Origin: an uncultured Bacteroidales bacterium
Lineage (GTDB): Bacteria > Bacteroidota > Bacteroidia > Bacteroidales > P3
NCBI GenBank assembly: GCA_944321885.1
Contig: CALUNB010000093.1
Coordinates: 1-41,780 of the forward strand
Reading direction: 5' to 3'
Length of the DNA: 41,780 nucleotides
The stretch's first letter is position 1. Every line of letters begins with the position of its first letter. The notes under the pieces are model-generated. The model saw only the letters and a program-made list of their open reading frames with translations, was not told the origin of the DNA and ran no database searches. Shown piece by piece: positions 35,360-41,780 of the stretch. The position numbers and the translations under genes are program-made.

Positions 35360-36562
35360 TTATTGTACACCATGGATTGGAGCGTTTGACGTGCGGGCGG
35401 CGAATTCCAGGATTTGGCGGTCGAACCGTTCTCCATCCCCGAACAGGAAACAAGTCCGTATGGGCAGGAACGCAAGGGGGATGCCGGAAAGTAGGGCGAA
35501 GCCGGGATGGGTGACGAGCCGGGTCATGTCTTTTTCGGTCGTCAGGATGAATGGCTTTGGGGATGTTCCGGTGGAAAGTTCGTGGTAAGTACGGGCAATT
35601 TGTTCCAACTCGGGTTGGTTGAACGCATGGTGGTCTCCGAACCGGAAATGTTCCAGGATGTTAAAACCTTGGGATTCGAGCCGGGCTTGCAAGGGTTCAG
35701 GATGGGCTATCCCTGTGATCAAGAGCAGATTTTTCGAGTTTTGGCCGTTTCCGTTTCCGATTTTTCCGGGGGAGGTAGGTTCGTCCGTGAGGACGGGGGC
35801 GACTTGTAATGCCGTGTCAGGCTGGTTCGAGGAAAGGGGATTTTGGACGAATTGCAATGGGTCGTAGGCAATCTTGCTGAAAAAGATGTCTTGTCCGGGT
35901 AAAAGCGGGCATTCTTCGAGGAAGGCTCTTTTGCCGGCTTCGTCCAAATTTTCCGGGCATTTGGTCACGACTATGATTTGGGCCCGTTTGCTTTGTTTGC
36001 GGCTTTCCCTCAGGTTTCCCCAGGGTAGGAGATGGTCTTTGAAAAAGGGCTTCCCGTATTCGGTAAGCAGGATGTTGAGCCCGGCTTTCACATGGCGGTG
36101 CTGGTAGGCGTCATCCAGGAGGACAATTTGGCAGTCGGGTCGCAGCTGTTTCAGTTCCCGGATACCTTCCACACGTTTGGCTGCCAGGTAGACAACAACG
36201 CGATTCTGGAGTAATTTGTTGAATTTCAAGAAATATTGCAAAGGTTCGTCCCCGGTCTGCCGGGCTGTCATCCCCTCTTGGACCAAGAGGTTGTGCCGGG
36301 TTTCCCTGCCATAGCCCCGGCTGACCACCCCGAGGGGAAATCCAGGGGCTAAGAGACGGATCAGGTATTCCGTCATCGGGGTTTTCCCGCTGCCTCCCGC
36401 GCAAAGGTTTCCCACGCAAATGACCGGGAAGGGGAACGACGTCGAGGTTTTCCTGCCTGTATCGAAACGCCAGTTCCGGATAGCGGAAGCGGCGGCATAA
36501 AATGGCGTGAACGGGGCACCGAGGATTTTCAATGCCCTGGCATGGTTTTCGATGAATGGCAT
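35360..36562 (-). CDS. lpxK: Tetraacyldisaccharide 4'-kinase
   Basis: A 400-residue LpxK, the inner-membrane kinase that phosphorylates the 4' position of lipid A precursor. The early part has the membrane-associated FYAAASAIRNW, then Walker A GNLCAGGSGKTP at 51-62, then VSRGYGR, GDEP, and LLDDAYQHRHV, all typical of the family. An insert with Asn/Gly/Pro (TDEPTSPGKIGNGNGQNSKN) is seen around 265-285. The frame runs to 36655, but the -7 box lies at about 36629-36636, so ATG at 36562 is preferred. Confidence 0.93.
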   Translation of the reverse strand: MPFIENHARALKILGAPFTPFYAAASAIRNWRFDTGRKTSTSFPFPVICVGNLCAGGSGKTPMTEYLIRLLAPGFPLGVVSRGYGRETRHNLLVQEGMTARQTGDEPLQYFLKFNKLLQNRVVVYLAAKRVEGIRELKQLRPDCQIVLLDDAYQHRHVKAGLNILLTEYGKPFFKDHLLPWGNLRESRKQSKRAQIIVVTKCPENLDEAGKRAFLEECPLLPGQDIFFSKIAYDPLQFVQNPLSSNQPDTALQVAPVLTDEPTSPGKIGNGNGQNSKNLLLITGIAHPEPLQARLESQGFNILEHFRFGDHHAFNQPELEQIARTYHELSTGTSPKPFILTTEKDMTRLVTHPGFALLSGIPLAFLPIRTCFLFGDGERFDRQILEFAARTSNAPIHGVQ

Positions 36563-36628
36563 GGTTTTTGTTAAAAAGGGGCCTGGATGCACGGGAGAGG
36601 CCTTTTTGTGCGGATTGCCCGCTAAAAG

Positions 36629-36636
36629 CGAAGATA
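36629..36636 (-). promoter_or_regulatory. -7-like element for lpxK
   Basis: Minus-strand TATCTTCG is one mismatch from TAnnTTTG and 67 bp upstream of the chosen lpxK start. No -33 TTTG is clear. Confidence 0.35.
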
Positions 36637-36671
36637 AGGCTTTTTTTGCTTGCAACTCTATGTAAAAACAT

Positions 36672-36699
36672 TATTTTTGCAAAAAAAAGTTTAAGGAGG
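36672..36699 (+). promoter_or_regulatory. -7 element and strong Shine-Dalgarno of the DUF2795 gene
   Basis: TATTTTTG (36672-36679) matches the -7 consensus, with CTTG 19 bp upstream. AAGGAGG (36693-36699), eight bases before the ATG, is a near-perfect ribosome binding site, which is unusual because genes in this phylum mostly lack one. Confidence 0.6.
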
Positions 36700-36707
36700 T
36701 TTTAGCC

Positions 36708-36929
36708 ATGTACTGGACGTTGGAAATGGCATCCAAGTTGGAGGATGCACCTTGGCCTGCCACGAAGGCAGAACTGATTGATTATGCGCAAAGATCGGGT
36801 CTTCCCCAAGAAATCCTGGAGAATCTGGAAGAGTTGGAAGACGAAGGGATTGCATACGATGGGATTGAGGAAATCTGGCCCGATTATCCTACCAAGGAAG
36901 ACTTTTTCTTCCACGAAGACGAGTATTGA
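36708..36929 (+). CDS. DUF2795-domain small acidic protein
   Basis: A 73-residue protein with WPATKAELIDYAQRSGLPQE and LEELEDEGIAYDGIEEIWPD, matching the DUF2795 family. It is very acidic and ends in an Asp/Glu/Phe-rich tail (DFFFHEDEY). Function is unknown; related small proteins are abundant and conserved in Bacteroidetes. Its strong ribosome binding site and its own terminator suggest high independent expression. Confidence 0.88.
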   Translation: MYWTLEMASKLEDAPWPATKAELIDYAQRSGLPQEILENLEELEDEGIAYDGIEEIWPDYPTKEDFFFHEDEY

Positions 36930-36953
36930 TTCCTTTTCGAGAATGAAGTGATG

Positions 36954-36996
36954 CGAGCGGGATAAACAAGTAGATTGTTTGTCCCGCTCGTGTTTT
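36954..36996 (+). terminator. Strong intrinsic terminator
   Basis: CGAGCGGGATAAACAA (36954-36969) pairs with TTGTTTGTCCCGCTCG (36975-36990) with one internal mismatch and a five-base loop; TGTTTT follows. It closes the DUF2795 gene and marks the left edge of the AT-rich region. Confidence 0.85.
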
Positions 36997-37416
36997 ATGG
37001 TTTCATGCGGTGTAGTCTGGGATTAAGTATATGTTTGCTTCCTTTTGAAGAGGATGAGAAAGCGAATGGGGAAAGTTGAGGGGGCTGCATTCACATGGCA
37101 AATATTGCTTTTGCTTCTAAACGGTAGATAAAGGAAAGTCTATTCAGTCAATTATAATCTATTTGGTGTAAGCAGGTATTCGTAGTCCTATAGGCAACTG
37201 CATTAAAATCAGAACCGGAATAGAACCGCTTTTCAATTAGAAAACGGTCGGGAGTCGGCAGTTTACAGTCCTTGGTGCCACGGAATCCAACTTTTTCCGT
37301 CCTTGGAAAAGCTTGCCAGTCGAAAAGGAGCTTATCCTGATATTTTGTTAGTTGACCACTATGGTACATTTTTATAGAACAAATACGCGAAAACGGTATC
37401 ATAAAACAACATTCCT
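36997..37416. other. AT-rich spacer before the broken ATPase
   Basis: I can support no gene here. A minus-strand open frame at 37148-37402 (84 codons) has no family I recognise. Near 37380-37400, AATACGCGAAAACGGTATC loosely resembles the repeat unit upstream of the intact ATPase, but the match is too weak to call a repeat. Confidence 0.3.
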
Positions 37417-38470
37417 ATGGAGATAAAACGGGACATTCATCTTGGAAGGCTCTCAAGAGTAAGCATAAAGGACTGATTAAAGTTATAACAGGTATCCGAG
37501 GATGTGGTAAGTCGTATCTTTTGATGAATCTTTTCAGGCAGCATTTGCTCAATGAAGGAGTGAGGGAGGATTATATAGTAATGCTGAATCTTGAAAATCG
37601 CAGGAACAAGAGATTAAGGAATCCGGATGCCTTGCTGGAGTGGATTGACTCTAAGATAGTAGAATATTCCTGTGCACATCCAGAAAAGACTTTCGAGGAG
37701 GCTCTGGATCAGTATATGACGTACGGAGGATTGCCGATGGTTTGTCTGGAACCTGATGTGAGGGAGAAGGAAGCCTACCTGAAGGGATTGTTCGAGAAGA
37801 CATATTTGACAGACATCCAGGAGCGTTATCATATCAGGGGCAGTGATGTAATGGGTGAACTGATTGATGTGGTGGCTTCTGGTATAGGAGGGCTTACAAA
37901 TCCAACGAAGATAGAGAATACGTTCAAGACAGTCAAGGGTATCGGAGTAGGTAAGAATACCATCAAACAGTATCTGGAGATACTGGAAGAATCGTTTTTG
38001 GTAAGGAAAGCATACGCTATGATGTAAAGGGGCGCAAGTATATTGATACGCCACAGAAATACTATTTTGAAGATTTGGGGCTCAGGAATGCGCGTATAGG
38101 TTTCCGTCAGGTGGAAAAGACACATCTAATGGAGAATATGGTGGATAATGAACTTTGTCTTCATGAATATATAGTAGACGTAGGAGTTGTAACACATAAC
38201 TTGAAAGATGCCGACGGCCGTAGCTATAGAGCGCAGCTGGAAGTAGACTTTGTGTGCAATCGTGGACCGGAGAGAATATATGTTCAGTTCGCTTATGCGT
38301 TGCCCAATAGAGAAAAAGTGGAACAGGAACAGGCTTCGCTTTTGCATATCAAGGACGGATTCAAGAAAGTAATTGTAGTAGCGGATCGATATTTATCTGG
38401 ATACAGTGAAAATGGTATCAGGATTCTTAGTCTGAAGGACTTCCTTATGGATGGAATGGCATTGGACTAA
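37417..38470 (+). pseudogene. Broken AAA_14 / DUF4143 family ATPase
   Basis: Remains of a second DUF4143 ATPase in three frames. ATG at 37417 begins MEIKRDIHLGRL but soon stops. Another frame gives KHKGLIKVITGIRGCGKSYL, with an intact P-loop. The next part stays open to 38027 but jumps from LEWIDSKI to EYSCAHPEKTFEEALDQY, so the expected Walker B and sensor region is deleted. At about 38015 a one-base loss breaks KAYAMM; in the next frame RYDVKGRKYIDTPQKYYFED continues as DUF4143 to 38470. It is not a copy of the intact gene at 3783-5072. Confidence 0.85.
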
Positions 38471-38537
38471 ATGCCTACATGAACTTGTCTTTCTTGATAT
38501 GACAGACTATTTGATTAGCCGTGTCTACAAATTTGTT

Positions 38538-38545
38538 TATCTTTG
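38538..38545 (+). promoter_or_regulatory. -7 element for the HTH-methyltransferase unit
   Basis: TATCTTTG matches the consensus exactly. A TTTG occurs 24 bp upstream, a wider gap than normal. It lies 25 bp before the ATG at 38571. Confidence 0.5.
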
Positions 38546-38570
38546 CACAAGGATGCAGAAAGGTTCCTGT

Positions 38571-38780
38571 ATGGGAAAGAAAGTATATAAAAATAGAATC
38601 AGAGTTGTCTTGGCTGAGAAGATGATTACAAATACGTATTTGGCTAAACAACTTGGGGTGTCGAAGATGACAATAAGCCGGTGGTGTACAAATGCTACAC
38701 AACCGAGTGCGCCACAGTTGATAGAGATTTCAAGGATACTGCAGTGTGATATGAAGGATTTGTATGAGCCTTATGAATGA
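38571..38780 (+). CDS. XRE-family helix-turn-helix regulator
   Basis: A 69-residue DNA-binding protein. NTYLAKQLGVSKMTISRWCT then TQPSAPQLIEISRILQCDMK is a classic Cro/C1-type helix-turn-helix. Small XRE proteins directly before a methyltransferase often act as controllers of restriction-modification genes, which fits here: the methyltransferase starts 25 bp downstream. Another ATG at 38553 would add six residues but sits very near the expected transcription start. Confidence 0.85.
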   Translation: MGKKVYKNRIRVVLAEKMITNTYLAKQLGVSKMTISRWCTNATQPSAPQLIEISRILQCDMKDLYEPYE

Positions 38781-38804
38781 ATTAGGTGTGTTGCTTGCAG
38801 AGGA

Positions 38805-39842
38805 ATGGACAAGATGAAGAAGATGAAATATAAAGGGATAGATTTATTTTGCGGTATAGGTGGATTTAGACTGGCAATGGAGGCGAATCATGTTCAATGT
38901 GTTTTTTCGTCTGACATAGATAGATTTGCACAAGAAACATACCATGCTAATTTTAGTGAGGTTCCCCAAGGAGATATAACTAAAATAGAGGCAGAAAGTA
39001 TACCCTCTTTTGATATATTGACCGCAGGCTTTCCTTGTCAGCCGTTTAGTTATGCCGGCCTATGTCAAGGATTTGAAGATCAAACGAGAGGTACTCTATT
39101 TTTCGATATATGCAGAATAGTTTCACATCATCATCCTAAAATGATATTTTTAGAAAACGTAAAGGGGTTGGTTTCTCATAAACATGGGCAAACATTGAAT
39201 ACAATTCTTTCAAATTTAAAAGAGCTGGGCTATTATCCATACTGGACTGTTTTAAGTTCTTTGGATTTCGGTTTGCCCCAAAAGAGAGAGAGATGGTATT
39301 GTGTTGCTTTTGATAAACCGATTCAGTATGAGTTTCCTAAGCCGCTAGGTGGGAATCCAGTGCTAAGAGACATTGTTGACGTAAATAATCATTCAGCCAA
39401 TCTGAAACTTACTAAATTTGAGATAGATAGGATTAAGTTTCATTTTGCACATTGTTCTGAGCAGGAGAGAGTGCAACATGATAATTCAAAGTATGCTCCT
39501 AATACAAAGAAAGGTAAATATGGTGTGTTTTCTTATCAAAAACCGGACGGTTCTCTGAGGTTTCATGTAGGGGATATTGCTAAAACTCAGATACAAGAGG
39601 CATTTTATGCTTGCTTGGATACGTATGCCCCAACAATAATAGCAGGTCGTACTCCAAAACTTTGGGATTTAGAAAGAAAACTTTCCGTTTTAGAAGCAAA
39701 AAGATTGCAGGGATTTCCTGATGATTTTGTAATGCCAGTTTCCGACAATCAAGCATACAAACAATTGGGGAACTCAGTCAGTGTGCCAATAATAAAAGCA
39801 ATTATGAAATCCATGATTGCAGCATATGAACAATCTAAATAA
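38805..39842 (+). CDS. DNA (cytosine-5) methyltransferase
   Basis: A 345-residue C5-methyltransferase with motif I IDLFCGIGGFRLA at 12-24, motif IV GFPCQPFSYAG at 75-85 with catalytic cysteine 78, motif VI FLENVKGL at 115-122, motif VIII PQKRERW at 158-164, and motif X QAYKQLGNSVSVPI near the end. The region between about 175 and 290 is the target-recognition part, and the target sequence cannot be read from the protein. ATG at 38805 or 38814 may be used; AGAGGA precedes the first. It lies eight bases before the McrB-like gene, so both probably form one transcript. Confidence 0.95.
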   Translation: MDKMKKMKYKGIDLFCGIGGFRLAMEANHVQCVFSSDIDRFAQETYHANFSEVPQGDITKIEAESIPSFDILTAGFPCQPFSYAGLCQGFEDQTRGTLFFDICRIVSHHHPKMIFLENVKGLVSHKHGQTLNTILSNLKELGYYPYWTVLSSLDFGLPQKRERWYCVAFDKPIQYEFPKPLGGNPVLRDIVDVNNHSANLKLTKFEIDRIKFHFAHCSEQERVQHDNSKYAPNTKKGKYGVFSYQKPDGSLRFHVGDIAKTQIQEAFYACLDTYAPTIIAGRTPKLWDLERKLSVLEAKRLQGFPDDFVMPVSDNQAYKQLGNSVSVPIIKAIMKSMIAAYEQSK

Positions 39843-39850
39843 ATGTAGGT

Positions 39851-41780
39851 ATGTATTACTTTTCCAAACAAACAATAGTTAATTCAATTGAAATGCTAAA
39901 GAATAATATTCCAAGTAAATTTATTGGACTATTATCAATACTTAGAAGCATAAAAACGGATGGCTTACGGACGAATGAAACTTATAAAATAAAAGATTCA
40001 TTTATTGGAGATTGGCTTAATGACATAATGATGTTAGAAGACGTTGCTCCAGTTGAATCAGAGTCTACACTTTATGTTCGATTTGCAAATGGTTGGTCTG
40101 AATATGTTTCAGATACAATGTTTTCTGCAAATCCTAAATTGTATGCTCTCATTGTTTTTATATATAAATTTGAAGGGTTTGTCGAGAAGCCAACAAATGA
40201 AAACTTATTAGAACTGTTTATTACAGATTTTCACTTGTCCTTAGAAAATGTCGATGATTGGTTTGATAAGAGCGTTATTCAAATAGACTATTCTGATAAT
40301 AAGGTTGATAGAACTTCATTAAAAAACGAACTACATTTAACATATAGCACTTTGACATTTGAAGGAGGATATTCAGTGAAAGCGAAAGCTTCAGAATTAT
40401 CACGAGCACCTTTTATACAAACTTTATATGCAGGCATGGATAGTATGAAATGCTTGCTTGTTTCTCGTACTGATTTAGAGTATTTATATCCTTCTAAAAT
40501 GGAATGTAGTAAACAGTTGGATGATTTTGTGTCTCGCCAAATAATTTACTATGGTGCTCCTGGTACGGGTAAATCACATAGGATAAAGACGCAATTGGAA
40601 GGAGTGCCAAAAGAAAATATTTTCAGAACCACATTTCACCCCGACAGTGACTATTCTACATTTGTAGGTGCGTACAAACCGACAAAAGGGAAGAGACCGC
40701 TTTATGGGCTGAACGGTGGTCTGACGGTTAGGTTGAATGATGGGAAAGAAGATTTGGATGAAGATATAATTACTTATAAATTCATACCACAAGCGTTTTT
40801 GAATGCCTATATGCAAGCATATGGGAAACCGAATGAAAATGTCTATTTAATAATTGAGGAGATAAATAGGGGGAACTGTGCACAGATTTTCGGTGACTTG
40901 TTTCAACTTCTTGATAGGGACGAAAACGGCAAATCTGAATATACGATCAAGGCAGATGCTGATTTAAAGGCATTCTTGGAAGATGAACTTGGTGAAGAAG
41001 GCAAAGAAGGCATAAAGGACGGGGAACTGTGTCTGCCGTCCAATCTTTATATCTATGCCACTATGAATACTTCCGACCAGTCCCTGTTTCCGATTGACAG
41101 TGCGTTCAAGCGTCGTTGGGACTGGGAGTATGAACCGATTAAGTATAAGAATACGGATTGGGAGATTGAGATTGGCGATCTGAAGTATAGATGGAGTGAT
41201 TTCCAAAAAGAAGTCAATACACGCATCTTGAAAGATACCGGCTCTGAGGACAAGATGCTGGGCGATTATTTTGTAAATCCGCCAACAAGAGTCATTTCCT
41301 ATAACTTATTCAGGAACAAAATATTGTTCTATCTGTGGAATGATGTCTGCAAGGATGGTGATGCCGACATATTCCCTACAGACGAGGATTTCTCTTTTTC
41401 CCAATTATATAATCAAGGTAGTGAACAGCTCATTGTCTCAATGATGGACAAACTGGGATTGGTACCTATAGATGATGAAGAAGATGATGAAGAAGATATC
41501 GGCACGGGAAGAGATAAAACAAAGTATAGCATAAATGGTGTCGGGAAATACCCCAAAAGACGTCTTGCTACGGAATTAATCAAGTTGTACATTGAACAAA
41601 ATCCGACTTTATCCGCATCGCAAGTAGTTGAAAAGTGGAAGTCGTTAGGAAATTTCGTTTCTCATTTTGTAGAAACACAGGAGGACTATGACGTCCGAAC
41701 AGATAAGGAACCTAGAGTAAATGTTCTTAAATGCGGTAATGAAAATATCTATGTCTCTACCAATGGATGGGGAGGACAAG
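39851..41780 (+). CDS. McrB-like AAA+ NTPase of a restriction system (3' end beyond window)
   Basis: Open for 643 codons with no stop, so the 3' end lies beyond the window. Residues 1-225 are a probable target-recognition or regulatory domain of unknown type. Then come Walker A GAPGTGKS at 235-242, Walker B VYLIIEEINRGN at 331-342, ATMNTSDQS at 403-411 (like the MNTADRS motif of McrB) and AFKRRW at 418-423. An acidic linker (DDEEDDEED near 545) leads to a C-terminal extension with YPKRRLATELIKLYIEQNP. In McrBC this NTPase drives DNA translocation and McrC cuts; a McrC partner would be expected just downstream. Being next to a C5-methyltransferase suggests a type where methylation protects (as in LlaJI), not modification-dependent cutting. 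Confidence 0.9.
   Translation, partial: MYYFSKQTIVNSIEMLKNNIPSKFIGLLSILRSIKTDGLRTNETYKIKDSFIGDWLNDIMMLEDVAPVESESTLYVRFANGWSEYVSDTMFSANPKLYALIVFIYKFEGFVEKPTNENLLELFITDFHLSLENVDDWFDKSVIQIDYSDNKVDRTSLKNELHLTYSTLTFEGGYSVKAKASELSRAPFIQTLYAGMDSMKCLLVSRTDLEYLYPSKMECSKQLDDFVSRQIIYYGAPGTGKSHRIKTQLEGVPKENIFRTTFHPDSDYSTFVGAYKPTKGKRPLYGLNGGLTVRLNDGKEDLDEDIITYKFIPQAFLNAYMQAYGKPNENVYLIIEEINRGNCAQIFGDLFQLLDRDENGKSEYTIKADADLKAFLEDELGEEGKEGIKDGELCLPSNLYIYATMNTSDQSLFPIDSAFKRRWDWEYEPIKYKNTDWEIEIGDLKYRWSDFQKEVNTRILKDTGSEDKMLGDYFVNPPTRVISYNLFRNKILFYLWNDVCKDGDADIFPTDEDFSFSQLYNQGSEQLIVSMMDKLGLVPIDDEEDDEEDIGTGRDKTKYSINGVGKYPKRRLATELIKLYIEQNPTLSASQVVEKWKSLGNFVSHFVETQEDYDVRTDKEPRVNVLKCGNENIYVSTNGWGGQ

Noticed and set aside
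37148..37402. An 84-codon minus-strand frame
   Set aside because: No recognisable family, no promoter, and located in the AT-rich spacer; it could be a gene remnant but I cannot support it.

Overview
The window reads as chromosomal DNA of a Bacteroidetes bacterium, most likely of the order Bacteroidales. The reasons are: many promoters of the Bacteroidetes form (TTTG, about 20 bp, then TAnnTTTG) and few Shine-Dalgarno sites; a PorQ-like protein of the type IX secretion system; an S46 dipeptidyl-peptidase; a gingipain-type DUF2436 protein; a DUF4175 protein; and a lipid A kinase (LpxK). I do not assign a genus.

Layout. 1-1374 holds the visible part of a secreted DUF2436 protein (minus strand). 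1.8-8.8 kb holds a membrane-tethered AraC/TPR regulator, an AAA_14/DUF4143 ATPase preceded by three 33-bp repeats, a calcium-type P-ATPase and a cytidylate-kinase-like protein. 8.9-16.2 kb is all minus strand: a family 2 glycosyltransferase, an S46 peptidase with porQ, and deoC, a lutB-like gene and rpiB. 16.23-16.75 kb is an AT-rich divergent gap that I propose as the chromosomal replication origin. 16.75-28.4 kb is plus-strand housekeeping: the DUF4175 protein, ybeY, mnmG, mutS, tRNA-Gly, tRNA-Leu, xseA and xseB. 28.5-33.7 kb is a decayed TolC/RND efflux locus followed by an intact response regulator and a sensor kinase whose phospho-acceptor histidine has become arginine. 33.8-36.9 kb holds a PAP2 phosphatase/beta-barrel fusion convergent with lpxK, and a small DUF2795 protein. 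From about 37 kb to the end the DNA looks richer in A+T and has an accessory character: a broken DUF4143 ATPase, then an HTH regulator, a 5-methylcytosine methyltransferase and a McrB-like ATPase that runs off the window.

The most informative feature is probably the origin region. The gap at 16.3-16.7 kb has relaxed DnaA-box-like 9-mers, repeated GTTGACAGGAT motifs and an AT-rich tract. Gene orientation diverges from it and hand-counted lines suggest that G/C asymmetry flips across it. Two ParB-binding-site (parS) look-alikes lie 4-5 kb to its right, one a perfect 20-bp palindrome and one inside ybeY. mnmG, an origin-linked gene in other bacteria, is close by. The methyltransferase/McrB pair is best read as a restriction-modification system in which a McrB-type motor is paired with a protective methylase, as in LlaJI-type systems.
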